A stretch of 64,000 nucleotides of DNA from JAJECS01 sp965198185 (GTDB lineage Bacteria; Chloroflexota; UBA11872), in the NCBI GenBank assembly GCA_965198185.1, contig CBDAOU010000002.1, positions 124,001-188,000 of the forward strand, given 5' to 3'. Numbering within the stretch: the stretch's first letter is position 1; the number at the start of each line of letters is the position of its first letter. The position numbers and the translations under genes were made by a program. Of this stretch, positions 7,787-16,405 are shown in pieces. Below the pieces are notes generated by a model, which made no database searches, was not told the DNA's origin, and saw nothing but the letters and a program-made list of their open reading frames with translations.

Positions 7787-8689
7787 ATGACGCGAATTGC
7801 ACCAACCACGGCGCTCCGTGCCGACGATCTCAGCTTCCAGGTCGAGGCCAAGTCGCTCTTGGAGCGCGTCAACCTGCGCGCGGATCGCGGGCAGATGGTC
7901 GGCGTCATCGGACCGAACGGCGCGGGCAAGTCCACGCTTCTCCGCGCCATGGCGGGCGTGTTGCGACCGCACGAAGGCGTGGTGTGGCTCGAGGGCGCGG
8001 ACCTGGCCTCCCTTCCTGCCAAGGAGGTTGCGGCCAGGCTGGCGCTGGTGCCCCAGCTCGCGCCCTACACCCATGGCTTCACCGTGCGCGAGCTCGTGCT
8101 GATGGGGCGCTATCCCCACTTGGGCCGTTTTGAGATCGAAGGGCCGGCCGACGACCGCATCGCCCGCGAGGCCATGCGCCTGACCGAAACCGAGGAGTTT
8201 GAGGCGCGAACGCTGGACACCCTGTCCGGGGGCGAGCGCCAGCGGGTGTTCGTCTCGCGCGCGCTGGCGCAGCAGCCCCGTGTGCTCCTGCTCGACGAAC
8301 CGACCGCGAACCTGGACGTGCTGCACAAGCTGCGCGTGCTGGATTTGGTCCGTCGCCTAGTCGACGAAGGGCTGACGGCCGTGGCCGCCATCCACGACCT
8401 CAGCATGGCGGCGCGCTACTGCGATCGCTTGATCCTGCTCAATTCCGGCCGGGTGCTTGCCGAAGGAACCCCGGAAGAGGTGCTGGCGCCGGAGATCATC
8501 AAGTCCGCCTTCGGTGTCGAATCGGCCGTCTACCGCGACCCGGTCACGGGGTCGCTGGCGATCAGTGTGATTGGTCCAGCCGAAAGTAACGGAGCTCCGG
8601 CGCAGGCAGCCGATGCCAACGGCCCGAGTGAACGTGAGGACCTTGAGGCCGACGCCGTCGGATTGGGGGCGAACGCAGGCCAAGCATGA
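7787..8689 (+). CDS. btuD: corrinoid ABC transporter ATP-binding protein
   Basis: A 300-residue ATPase with Walker A GPNGAGKST (about residues 43-51), Q-loop VPQLAPYTHG, signature LSGGERQRV, Walker B VLLLDEPT and switch His in AAIHDLSMA. This matches the iron-siderophore/B12 (FepC/BtuD) ATPases. The C-terminal extension of about 40 residues after VIGPAE is low in complexity and not part of the core domain. It starts four bases after btuF and overlaps cobO by four bases. Confidence 0.92.
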   Translation: MTRIAPTTALRADDLSFQVEAKSLLERVNLRADRGQMVGVIGPNGAGKSTLLRAMAGVLRPHEGVVWLEGADLASLPAKEVAARLALVPQLAPYTHGFTVRELVLMGRYPHLGRFEIEGPADDRIAREAMRLTETEEFEARTLDTLSGGERQRVFVSRALAQQPRVLLLDEPTANLDVLHKLRVLDLVRRLVDEGLTAVAAIHDLSMAARYCDRLILLNSGRVLAEGTPEEVLAPEIIKSAFGVESAVYRDPVTGSLAISVIGPAESNGAPAQAADANGPSEREDLEADAVGLGANAGQA

Positions 8690-9261
8690 GCGTCCGCGAT
8701 CCGCACACGCCGCCCGCCGAGGTCACCAAGACCCGTCGCAAGCGCCACGGGCTGGTGATCGTCAACACCGGCGAGGGCAAGGGCAAGACCACGGCCGCCC
8801 TTGGGGTGATCTTTCGGGCCTGGGGGCGCGACTTCAAGATCCGCATGTTCCAGTTCATCAAGCACACCGGCGCCACCTTCGGCGAACACCGAGCGGCCAT
8901 GCGGCTCGATATTCCCATCGAGGCGCTGGGCGACGGATTCACCTGGCTGTCCAAGGACATGGATCGCACCGCGGCCTTGGCCGTGGAGCAGTGGGGGCGT
9001 TGCAAGGACGCCATCCTGCAGGGCGACGAAGACATCATCGTGCTCGACGAGTTCACCTACGCCATGCACTACGGCTGGGTGCCCGTGGCCGACGTTGTGG
9101 CCGTGCTCAGGCAGCGCCCCGCGCGCATGCACGTCATCATCACGGGCCGCCATGCGCCGCAGGAGTTGATCGACTGCGCGGACCTGGTGACCGAAATGCG
9201 GCAGATCAAGCATCCCTACCGCGAGCAGGGCATTCGCGCCCAACAGGGGATTGAGTTCTAG
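8686..9261 (+). CDS. cobO: corrinoid adenosyltransferase (BtuR/CobO family)
   Basis: A 191-residue protein with the CobO signature: GLVIVNTGEGKGKTTAALG P-loop near residue 22, RMFQFIKHTGATFGE, DEDIIVLDEFTYAMHYGWV, and VIITGRHAPQELIDCADLVTEM. Known: the enzyme transfers the adenosyl group of ATP to cob(I)alamin or cobyrinate diamide, making the coenzyme form. Start overlaps the btuD stop (ATGA). In a salvage operon it would adenosylate imported corrinoids. Confidence 0.95.
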   Translation: MSVRDPHTPPAEVTKTRRKRHGLVIVNTGEGKGKTTAALGVIFRAWGRDFKIRMFQFIKHTGATFGEHRAAMRLDIPIEALGDGFTWLSKDMDRTAALAVEQWGRCKDAILQGDEDIIVLDEFTYAMHYGWVPVADVVAVLRQRPARMHVIITGRHAPQELIDCADLVTEMRQIKHPYREQGIRAQQGIEF

Positions 9262-9263
9262 TC

Positions 9264-10325
9264 GTGACGCTCGAAGACGTCGTCGGCAACATTCGCCCGG
9301 GCGACACCCGCGCAAAACAGGCGGCGTCGCAGCGTCAGCAGCGGCTCACCAAACCTCCGGGAAGCCTGGGCCGGCTTGAAGACCTATCGATTCAACTGGC
9401 GGGCATATTCGGCACCGAGCGTCCGACGGTCCGGGGCGCCACCATCATCGTGGCGGCCGCGGACCACGGGGTGGTGGCACAGGGCGTCACCGGCTATCCC
9501 CAGGCGGTGACGGCCCAGATGGTGCTGAACTTCCTGGCGGGCGGCGCGGCCATCAGCGTCATGGCCCGAACCCGCGGCGCGGATCTGGTGATCGTCGATG
9601 CAGGGGTGGCCACGCCGCTCCCGACCCACCCGGACCTGCGCGTCGTCGCGCCGGCACGCGGAACCCACGACATCACGCAAGGTCCGGCCATGACTCGCGG
9701 CCAAGCCGAAGCTTGTCTTAGGGCCGGTGTCAATCTGGCCGTCTCGGCCGCTCGGGACGGCGCAGCCATCATCGGCACCGGCGACATGGGCATCGGCAAC
9801 ACCACGGCCGCCAGCGTGATCACCGCCGCTGTCGCCGGCGCGTCTCCGACGCGAACGACCGGACGCGGCACGGGACGCACCGACCCTGAGCTGGAGCGAA
9901 AGATTGCCTGCGTCGAGCGCGCCTTGGACGTGAATCAACCCGACCCCGGCGACGGGCTGGATGTACTGACCAAGGTCGGCGGCTTCGAGATCGGCGTGCT
10001 GGCCGGCGTGGTGCTGGGCGGGGCGCTCGCCCGGCGCGCGGTGGTGCTCGACGGCTTCGTCTCTGGCGCCGCGGCACTCATCGCGCATGTCTTGTCTCCG
10101 ACGGTGAGGGATTATTTGGTCGCCGGCCACCTCTCGGCTGAACCGGGTCACGCTATCGCCTTGAAGCACATGGGTCTGCAGCCACTGCTTGATCTCGGCA
10201 TGCGGCTGGGGGAGGGCACGGGCGCACTGCTGGCAACGGGGTTGGTCGAGGCCGCCGCCGCCTGCCTGACCGACATGGCGACGTTTGACGAGGCCGGCGT
10301 TTCCGACCGCGAGCCGGCGGGCTAA
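9264..10325 (+). CDS. cobT: nicotinate-nucleotide--dimethylbenzimidazole phosphoribosyltransferase
   Basis: A 353-residue protein, the usual CobT length. It contains KPPGSLGRLEDL, AADHGVVAQGVTGYPQAVT, GTGDMGIGNTTAAS, and GMRLGEGTGA, whose Glu is the catalytic base in characterised CobT. Known: it activates the lower ligand base to alpha-ribazole phosphate. GTG start two bases after the cobO stop. Belongs to nucleotide-loop assembly together with cobS, cobU and the phosphatase. Confidence 0.95.
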   Translation: MTLEDVVGNIRPGDTRAKQAASQRQQRLTKPPGSLGRLEDLSIQLAGIFGTERPTVRGATIIVAAADHGVVAQGVTGYPQAVTAQMVLNFLAGGAAISVMARTRGADLVIVDAGVATPLPTHPDLRVVAPARGTHDITQGPAMTRGQAEACLRAGVNLAVSAARDGAAIIGTGDMGIGNTTAASVITAAVAGASPTRTTGRGTGRTDPELERKIACVERALDVNQPDPGDGLDVLTKVGGFEIGVLAGVVLGGALARRAVVLDGFVSGAAALIAHVLSPTVRDYLVAGHLSAEPGHAIALKHMGLQPLLDLGMRLGEGTGALLATGLVEAAAACLTDMATFDEAGVSDREPAG

Positions 10326-10329
10326 CCCC

Positions 10330-11082
10330 ATGCGAAGCCTGCGCCTGGCGATTGGCTTCCTCACCGTGCTGCCGCTGGCGCCGCGCGACTCGGGGCCGAT
10401 GGGTCCGACGCGCGCCTACTTTCCGCTTGTCGGCCTCGGTCTCGGCGGGATTCTGGCCGGACTGGACCTCGCGGCGCGCCAGGTGCTGCCGTTGCCGGCC
10501 GTTGGCGCATTGCTGGTGGCGGCCCTGCTTGCCTTGACGCGAGCCATCCACACCGAGGGATTTCTGGATACGTGCGACGGCGTGCTCGGCGGACGCGATC
10601 GCGCCTCGCGACTGGAGATCCTGCGAGACTCCCGCGTCGGCGCGTTCGCCGTGGTTGGCGGCGCCAGCCTGCTGCTGCTCAAATGGACCCTCGTGATGGG
10701 AATCCCAGACTCCGAACGAACCAGTCTCTTGCTGCTCTTTCCCTGCCTGTCGCGCTGGGGCATGGTCGCCACCATGGGCGTCTTTCCCTATGTCCGGGCG
10801 CAAGGGCTCGGGACGGCATTTCAGGCCGGCGCCAACTGGCGGCAGATCGCCTTTGCCCTCGTGACGGCCGCGGTCGCCGGCTGGCTGCTGCTGGGCGTTG
10901 CCGGGCTTCTCCTTATGCTGTTCGTTACGGTAGTCGCGCTGGGGCTCGGGTGGTGGTTTCGGCGTCTGCTCGGCGGCATGACCGGGGACACCTATGGTGC
11001 CACCAACGAGGCGGGAGAAGTGGCGGTCTTGTTGCTGGGCCTCAGCGTGGCGCCGGGGCTGGTCGATGCCCCGTTCTGGTAG
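10330..11082 (+). CDS. cobS: adenosylcobinamide-GDP ribazoletransferase (cobalamin synthase)
   Basis: A 250-residue integral membrane protein with GFLTVLPLAPRDS near the N-terminus, the acidic motif HTEGFLDTCDGVLGGRDR with RDSRVGAFAV, and C-terminal GGMTGDTYGATNEAGEV. All are diagnostic for CobS. Known: it joins AdoCbi-GDP and alpha-ribazole (phosphate) at the membrane. The ATG at 10330 follows the cobT stop by four bases; an upstream in-frame start would lie inside cobT. Confidence 0.95.
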   Translation: MRSLRLAIGFLTVLPLAPRDSGPMGPTRAYFPLVGLGLGGILAGLDLAARQVLPLPAVGALLVAALLALTRAIHTEGFLDTCDGVLGGRDRASRLEILRDSRVGAFAVVGGASLLLLKWTLVMGIPDSERTSLLLLFPCLSRWGMVATMGVFPYVRAQGLGTAFQAGANWRQIAFALVTAAVAGWLLLGVAGLLLMLFVTVVALGLGWWFRRLLGGMTGDTYGATNEAGEVAVLLLGLSVAPGLVDAPFW

Positions 11083-11129
11083 GTGACGCGGGCAGTGGTT
11101 GGCGCCGGCAGGCGTCCATAGGAGGGCCG

Positions 11130-11765
11130 ATGGGCAATTGGTATCTCGTGCGGCACGGCGAAACGGAGTGGAACCTCAACGGTCGGATTCAAGGCCAGAT
11201 GGATGTGTCCCTGAATGCCACGGGCCGGCGTCAGGCCGACCTGCTGGGGCGACGGCTGGACGCCGTGCATTTCGACGCTATCTACAGCAGCGACCTTGCG
11301 CGTACCTACGAGACCGCCCAGCTGATCGCCAAGGGTCGTGATCTCGGCATTGCCACCGATCCCGCCTTGCGTGAGTTCGCCTACGGCGCCTGGGAGGGCC
11401 TGACCCAAGCCGAAATCGAGGCCCGGCATCCGGGCGCGCTTGCCGAGCGGATCAGCATGGGCAACCAGCAGTTTGCCGCGCCGGGCGGCGAAAACTCCGT
11501 GCAGGTTCTTTCCCGCGTACGCCAATTCTGCATGCGGACTGCCAAGTGCCATGACCCGTCGGATGACATTCTGGTCGTGGCCCACGGTGGTTCGATTCGC
11601 GCCCTCGCGGTGTGCTTGCTGGACCTGGCTGACACCGACTTCTGGCGGTTTCGGGTCCACTGCACCGGGCTTGGCATCGTTCGGAATCACTCCGGCGGCC
11701 GCGTGCTCGAGCGTTGGAACGACATCAGTCACCTGCCTGCCTCGGACCGTGAGACTCTGGTATGA
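11130..11765 (+). CDS. cobC: histidine phosphatase, probable alpha-ribazole phosphatase (CobC-like)
   Basis: A 211-residue phosphoglycerate-mutase-type phosphatase. The catalytic loop LVRHGETEWN is at residues 6-15, followed by SDLARTYETAQLIA, REFAYGAWEGLTQAEIEARH and the second catalytic His in VVAHGGSIRAL. Known: CobC removes the 5'-phosphate from alpha-ribazole phosphate or AdoCbl phosphate. The family is broad; the assignment rests on position between cobS and cobU. GGAGGG precedes the ATG at 11130. Confidence 0.82.
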   Translation: MGNWYLVRHGETEWNLNGRIQGQMDVSLNATGRRQADLLGRRLDAVHFDAIYSSDLARTYETAQLIAKGRDLGIATDPALREFAYGAWEGLTQAEIEARHPGALAERISMGNQQFAAPGGENSVQVLSRVRQFCMRTAKCHDPSDDILVVAHGGSIRALAVCLLDLADTDFWRFRVHCTGLGIVRNHSGGRVLERWNDISHLPASDRETLV

Positions 11766-12319
11766 GCAAGCGGCTGACGCTGGTGCTGGGCGGCGTGCGC
11801 GCCGGCAAGAGCCGCTACGCCCAACAGTTGGCGCAGGCAGGACAGCGCGTGCTGTTTGTGGCCACGGCCGAGGCCGGCGACGAGGAGATGGCCGCCCGCA
11901 TCCAGGCGCATCGGGCGGAGCGGCCTCGGCACTGGGACACGCTGGAAGAACCACTCGACCTCGTGACGGCCCTGGCGCCGCGCTTATCCGGCTATGACAC
12001 CGTGCTACTCGACTGCCTGACCCTCTGGGTCAGCAACCTGCTGCTAAGCGACCACGATGTGAGTAAGGCCTGCCGAGACATCTCCGCCGAGGCCGAGCGC
12101 CTGCTCCAGCTCTACGAACAGGGCGACGCCACCTGGATCGTCGTCAGCAACGAGGTGGGCCACGGCGTCATCCCGGCCAACGAGCTGGCCCGCCGGTACG
12201 CCGATGCGCTGGGACGGGTCAACCAGATCGTCGCCGCCGCGGCGGACGATGTGATCATGATGTTCGCCGGGGTGCCGGTAAATCTCAAGGACGTCAACTC
12301 ACGCAGGCGGCCTGGGTAG
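11762..12319 (+). CDS. cobU: adenosylcobinamide kinase / guanylyltransferase
   Basis: A 185-residue protein with P-loop LVLGGVRAGKSRYA, the AHRAERPRHWDTLEEP segment that includes the guanylated His, LLDCLTLWVSNLL, and VSNEVGHGVIPANELARRYAD. These are CobU/CobP hallmarks. Known: it phosphorylates adenosylcobinamide and then attaches GMP. Overlaps the phosphatase gene by four bases and is the last gene of the operon. No corrin-ring synthesis genes are present, which points to salvage of imported corrinoids. Confidence 0.95.
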   Translation: MSKRLTLVLGGVRAGKSRYAQQLAQAGQRVLFVATAEAGDEEMAARIQAHRAERPRHWDTLEEPLDLVTALAPRLSGYDTVLLDCLTLWVSNLLLSDHDVSKACRDISAEAERLLQLYEQGDATWIVVSNEVGHGVIPANELARRYADALGRVNQIVAAAADDVIMMFAGVPVNLKDVNSRRRPG

Positions 12320-12555
12320 GAAACGACCAGGCGGTTTCACTGTCCGAACCGCGTCCTGATCGCCGCGGCGGCGATTGGGCTGAAAGCGGCGAGAGTCGGG
12401 TAGGCATTGCCACCTGCGCGTCGAGCGACGTGCGGGCGTTGGCCATGAGCGAGTCCGCACGCGTGGGCCATGCCGGCTGAGCTGCCCTATACCATCCAGG
12501 GATCGATGCGACCGAGACGTCGTGTCTGAAAAAGCGAAAGCGGACACCGACCGCC

Positions 12556-13605
12556 ATGCTCGACGAACATCGCGCCAACCGGGCCAACTGGGACGCCCGC
12601 GTCCCTGCGCACCTGGCCTCCGAGTTCTACGGTGTTGAGGACTTCATCTCGGGAGCTCGGACGCTGACCCAGGCGGTCGACTTCGACCGCGCGCACCTTG
12701 GCGACGTGCGGGGACGCTCGCTGCTTCACTTGCAGTGCCACATCGGGCTCGACACGCTGTCATGGGCCAGGCTTGGCGCCGCCGTCACCGGCATCGACTT
12801 CTCCCAGCGCTCGATCGAGGCGGCGCGTGACATCAGCCGCCGCAGCGGCGTCCCCGGTCGCTTCGTGCTCGCCGACATCCACGAGGCGCCCGATGTTCTC
12901 CCGGAAACCTTCGACATCGTGTACGCCAGTGAGGGCGTGCTCTGCTGGCTGCCCTCGGTTTCGGCCTGGGCGCGGGTCGTCCGACGGTTCACGCGTCCCG
13001 GCGGGATCTTCTACATCCGCGACGGACACCCCTTCGCGCACACGCTCGACCAGGAACGGTCCGACGGGCAGCTGGTGGTGACGGAGGCGTACTTCGAAGG
13101 TGACGCTGTCCAATACGACGAACCGGGCACGTACACGGGGCCCGGTGTCAAAATTGATCACACGATTACCTACGAGTGGAACCACAGCCTGGGCGAGATC
13201 GTGAGCGCGCTGGCTGGAGAGGGCTTTCGCATTGAGTCATTGCAGGAATATCCGCTCGGCGGCTACCAAGCGCTGCCGGGAATGGTCCAGGGTGACGACG
13301 GCTGGTGGCGGCTGCCGGACCGACCCGAGCGTATGCCCATGCTCTTCGGGCTCAAGGCCACGCTGCCGCCCGACGCCGTCGCCGGCGCAGTGACGGTTGC
13401 CTGCGTGCAGCGGAAGCCGTCAGTCCCGGTGCCGAGTTGCGGCGTCCGCGAGTCTTGCTTGCAGATTCGCGTTTGCCGGAGCCTTGGCGGCTATATCCCG
13501 GCGGCACGGTCAAATTGTCATTCCGAGCGCAGCGAGGAATCTAAGGGGCAAGAAAAAGGCACAGTGTCGGTAGATTTCTCACGACGCCCGGGCGGCCGTG
13601 ACTAA
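12556..13605 (+). CDS. class I SAM-dependent methyltransferase with a repeat-derived tail
   Basis: A 349-residue reading. Residues 1-270 form a SAM methyltransferase: LLHLQCHIGLDTLSWARLGA (motif I), VTGIDFSQRSIEAAR, FDIVYASEGVLCWL, and FYIRDGHPFAHTL. Known: this family has a conserved EW.HSLGEIVSAL-like C-terminal segment, seen here near residue 210. The last 75 residues or so look non-native: they read through intergenic DNA including the repeat that encodes HSERSEESK. The natural end is probably near LFGLKATLP. The substrate is unknown. Confidence 0.82.
   Translation: MLDEHRANRANWDARVPAHLASEFYGVEDFISGARTLTQAVDFDRAHLGDVRGRSLLHLQCHIGLDTLSWARLGAAVTGIDFSQRSIEAARDISRRSGVPGRFVLADIHEAPDVLPETFDIVYASEGVLCWLPSVSAWARVVRRFTRPGGIFYIRDGHPFAHTLDQERSDGQLVVTEAYFEGDAVQYDEPGTYTGPGVKIDHTITYEWNHSLGEIVSALAGEGFRIESLQEYPLGGYQALPGMVQGDDGWWRLPDRPERMPMLFGLKATLPPDAVAGAVTVACVQRKPSVPVPSCGVRESCLQIRVCRSLGGYIPAARSNCHSERSEESKGQEKGTVSVDFSRRPGGRD
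13516..13543 (+). repeat. dispersed repeat TGTCATTCCGAGCGCAGCGA...
   Basis: The sequence TGTCATTCCGAGCGCAGCGA followed by GGAATCTAA is a widespread bacterial interspersed repeat; translated it gives the familiar CHSERSEES string. Here it lies in frame at the end of the methyltransferase gene. Confidence 0.75.
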
Positions 13606-13620
13606 TCCACAGGATTCCTA

Positions 13621-14410
13621 GTGACTGAACACCCAGACCTGCTCGACCTGCACGTTTCCGCCCTGTTCACCCAGGACGAGCACGGAAACCTGGTCGCAAC
13701 CAACGATCCCGAGCCGGATCAGGTGGCCGCTCCCCGCCTCTACCTTGGTCGCGGCCGCTCAGGCGCCGTGCTGCGTTTCCGACGCGGCATGGACGAGTCA
13801 ATCTGCGCGGCGCTGCGCGAACTGGCGGCCCCGGATTTGACCGCGAACGACCCCAACAGCGAGCCGGTAAATCAAGCGGCCATGGTGGAACTGCTCGCCA
13901 CCGAGCAACCGGTCGAGAACATCTATCGGAGGCCGTTGCCAACCAAGGTAGGAAAGCGGCCCGTATCCCCTCTCCCCGAGGGTGAGGGTGATCCGAGTTC
14001 AGTGGGATGTCGACCAGTACGCAAACGTCCCCGAATGCGGAAATCCAGACCCTCCGGAGGTCATCGAGATCGCCCCGTCCAACACCCATCTGCTCAGCCC
14101 CGAATTCGCCTGGCTAGCCGACGAGCTGACGGTCCGCAACCCCGTCATGGCCGTGATTGTCGACGGCGCCACGGCATCGGTCTGCTTCAGCGCTCGTTCA
14201 ACCCCCGCTGCGTCGGAGGCCGGCGTCGAAACCCTCCCGGAGCACCGCGGCCGCCGCTACGCCGGAGCCGTCACCGTGGCCTGGGCGGCCGAAGTGCAAC
14301 GCCAGGGACGCATCCCCCTCTACAGCACCTCGTGGACCAACCACGCCTCGCGCCGCGTGGCCGCCCGCCTGGGCCTCATCCAATACGCCACCGACTTCCA
14401 CATCACGTAG
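13621..14410 (+). pseudogene. GNAT-family acetyltransferase, frameshifted
   Basis: Two reading frames together make one GNAT protein. From the GTG at 13621 the first frame gives DLLDLHVSALFTQDEHGNLV and PRLYLGRGRSGAVLRFRRGM, ending functionally near NIYRRP (about 13935). The second frame resumes around 13985 with IRVQWDVDQYANV and gives HLLSPEFAWLADEL and the acetyl-CoA part ETLPEHRGRRYAGAVTVAWA, then PLYSTSWTNHASRRVAARLG, stopping at 14410. Between them lies a short insert-like segment with CCCTCTCCCCGAGGGTGAGGG, a repeat-type sequence. Net shift is +1. Either a repeat inserted or the assembly has an error. Confidence 0.75.
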
Positions 14411-14460
14411 GAAAGCTCTGCGTAAATTCCGTCCCTCTGGAATGAGACGTTTGAATCAGT

Positions 14461-14530
14461 CTGTAGGGGCGTCCCTTGTGGGCGCCCGCTCCGCCGGTGA
14501 CCAGGGCAGCCACAAGGGCTGCCCCTACAG
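14461..14530. repeat. 70-bp MITE-like inverted-repeat element
   Basis: The ends CTGTAGGGGC and GCCCCTACAG are perfect inverted repeats. The match continues imperfectly inward: TCCCTTGTGGG on the left against CCACAAGGGCT on the right. The core GTAGGGGCG also forms the ends of the 30-bp palindrome at 45239-45268, so this is a family of small mobile or extragenic repeats. Confidence 0.75.
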
Positions 14531-14586
14531 TGATTGACGATTGCTCGCCGCATACCTGATACGCAGATGGCGGTTGGCGTCTGACC

Positions 14587-14771
14587 CTCCAGGTGGGCTC
14601 GTCGGCCATCACCAGGGATGACGGCCAGCGCCGGGCTGAATTCGGGCTCAGAACTGGAATTGCCGGGGATAGAGCCTCGCAGTGCGAGCGGACCCCAACG
14701 GGCGCCGAACCTGGGAGCCGGGAGTTTTTTTGCGTGTTCGGGCTTTAACTTCGACTTCGAAATACAATCCC
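14587..14771 (+). repeat. conserved noncoding block, copy 1
   Basis: This block resembles 16045-16210: both share CTCGTCGGCC, TGAATTCGGG, CGGGG..GAGCC, CCGAACC-like and CGGGAGT segments and end in an A/GATACAAT sequence. Its 3' part, GAGTTTTTTTGCGTGTTCGG then CTTCGACTTCGAAATACAAT, recurs with few changes at 62702-62749. All three copies lie upstream of a plus-strand gene. Confidence 0.55.
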
Positions 14772-14971
14772 GGCGGCGCGGGACTGACGTGTAGAGCCGA
14801 TCAGCCCGCCGGTGGGTAGGGATCGTTGCCGTAGCTCTCGTCGACGACTCGCAGCAACATAGTGCGCTTTGTCCACCGTGCTGGTGCTCACCTCGGCCTG
14901 CAGGACCTGCAAGACTACGGCTGGTGTTGCCGAGGCGGTAGAATGATCCGGGTGCCAGGGCAGGAGATTCG

Positions 14972-15634
14972 ATGGGCATAGATATCGTTCTTGTTCAGCT
15001 TGCCATCGTGTTTCTTCCTGGTCTGATCTGGGCGCAGATCGATGCACGCTATGCGGCAAAAGAGAAGCGCGGGCAGATTGAGTTCTTCATACGATCGTTC
15101 CTGTTCGGAATTTCGACATACGCTATCACCTATGTCGGCTATCGATTGTTTGGGCAAAGCTTTTCCGGCTTAGACATTGAAGCCTCAGCTCCAGCAAGGT
15201 TATGGCTAGATGATTTCGTCGATGAAATAGTCATTTCGTCTGCGGTGTCATTTGTGTTGGCCATCGCTTGGATATATGCGTCTACTTATAAGTTACTGCA
15301 TTCGCTACTCCGGAAGATTCGAGCCACAAAGAGCTTTGGAGACGAAGATGTTTGGGACTATACATTTAACTCGACCGAAGAGGGGGTTGAATACGTGCAC
15401 GTCAGAGACTTTGATCGCGGAATAACATACGCCGGCTGGGTCCGTGCATTCTCAGAGAGCGGAAAGCCACGCGAGCTTCTTCTTAAAGACGTGATCATGT
15501 ACGATAAGGACGGGAGTTCGTCCGCTTCAGTGTCCCTGGTGTACCTTGCGCGACATGGGGAGGACATTCATATTGAGTTCCCGTATCGCCGATCGGGTCA
15601 GCGCGCACGAGAGGAGCAATCTGGTGGCGAGTAA
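14972..15634 (+). CDS. membrane protein resembling DUF6338 proteins
   Basis: A 220-residue product with about three membrane segments in the first 115 residues (LVQLAIVFLPGLIWAQI, FLFGISTYAITYVGYRLF, VISSAVSFVLAIAWIYAS). A soluble beta-rich C-terminus follows, with WDYTFNSTEEGVEYVHVRDFD and ITYAGWVRAFSESGKPRELLLKDV. That order is typical of DUF6338-type proteins; I recall the family only by pattern. Codon use is more AT-rich than in flanking genes, suggesting transfer. Overlaps the next gene by 11 bases. Function unknown. Confidence 0.6.
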   Translation: MGIDIVLVQLAIVFLPGLIWAQIDARYAAKEKRGQIEFFIRSFLFGISTYAITYVGYRLFGQSFSGLDIEASAPARLWLDDFVDEIVISSAVSFVLAIAWIYASTYKLLHSLLRKIRATKSFGDEDVWDYTFNSTEEGVEYVHVRDFDRGITYAGWVRAFSESGKPRELLLKDVIMYDKDGSSSASVSLVYLARHGEDIHIEFPYRRSGQRAREEQSGGE

Positions 15635-15863
15635 AGAAGAGAAGGCGCGCGAGCCGGTCAAGCCGTACGAATTCCGTGAGGGAATGGTTCGAAAGGGCGG
15701 CCTGAATCCAGACGTGTCCCGAATCACCGTGCGTCCAGACCCGCCGGTGCCACTTGGCACCACCGGCGGCGTCAGGCCGGCTGCTGAGCCGGACAATTCG
15801 GCTCAGGAGGCGCCGCGGGCTCGGGAAGGGCCCCCGGCGGCCGGCGACGACTCGTCAGACTGA
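15624..15863 (+). CDS. small hydrophilic protein of unknown function
   Basis: A 79-residue product from the GTG at 15624 (GAGGAG lies eight bases upstream). It is charged and proline-rich: ASKEEKAREPVKPYEFREGM, then RPDPPVPLGTTGGVRPA. No membrane segment. It overlaps the end of the DUF6338-like gene by 11 bases, which implies translational coupling and a shared role. I do not recognise the family. Confidence 0.5.
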   Translation: MASKEEKAREPVKPYEFREGMVRKGGLNPDVSRITVRPDPPVPLGTTGGVRPAAEPDNSAQEAPRAREGPPAAGDDSSD

Positions 15864-16405
15864 TCCCCGGCGGCTGCAACGACGCTCTCGGGCCGGGCGT
15901 GCCTGACGAACAGGATGGCGGCCTAGCAAAGCTCTGAACAACTGGGGCACCTGAGCGGCGGGGGCGTTCGTGCGGCGACGACAGGGATTACACGGGTGCT
16001 ACGTATACATCCCAACCAACCCTCGGCGACGGTGGCGCTCGTCTCGTCGGCCGCCACGGCCACCTTCCGGCGACTCCCAAGACATTCGCCGGGGTGAATT
16101 CGGGTTCTGAATCGTCATTCTCGGGGCTGGAGCCGCGTGGAATGCGTGGAACCGAGCGTGGCCTGAACCTCGGAGCGGGAGTCTTGTTGCCTTTCTGGTG
16201 ATACAATGTCTCACCCTCATCGCGGACGAACCGTGCCGCCGTTGTCAAGAGCTTCAGCGTGACTGCCATGGGGAAATCAGACGGACGAGTGCGACGACAA
16301 TTGGATTCTCTGGCAGAGACGATAGTATCATCATCAATAGCACTCTTCTCCCACAGATGTTGAATAGCGACCATATTCACCCCCTGTTTTCGAGAATTAT
16401 AGAGT
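15864..16405. other. intergenic stretch with a conserved noncoding block, copy 2
   Basis: No credible gene in 542 bases. From about 16045 to 16210 the sequence resembles the block at 14587-14771: shared GTGAATTCGGG, CGGGG..GGAGCC, CTGAACCTCGGAGCGGGAGT, then GATACAAT at 16200-16207. After 16210 the base composition turns AT-rich, matching the gene that follows. Confidence 0.5.

Larger units (their letters stand above)
14411..14971. other. repeat-rich intergenic stretch without a recognisable gene
   Basis: These 561 bases hold the inverted-repeat element at 14461-14530 and the conserved noncoding block at 14587-14771. Readings on either strand are rich in Arg, Pro and Gly and look like chance ORFs. 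A promoter for the gene at 14972 is expected here. Confidence 0.6.

Noticed and set aside
14320..14979. A 219-codon minus-strand frame through the repeat region
   Set aside because: It crosses two repeats and the end of the GNAT gene; the apparent similarity to the reading at 15988-16380 comes from the shared noncoding block, not from a protein family.
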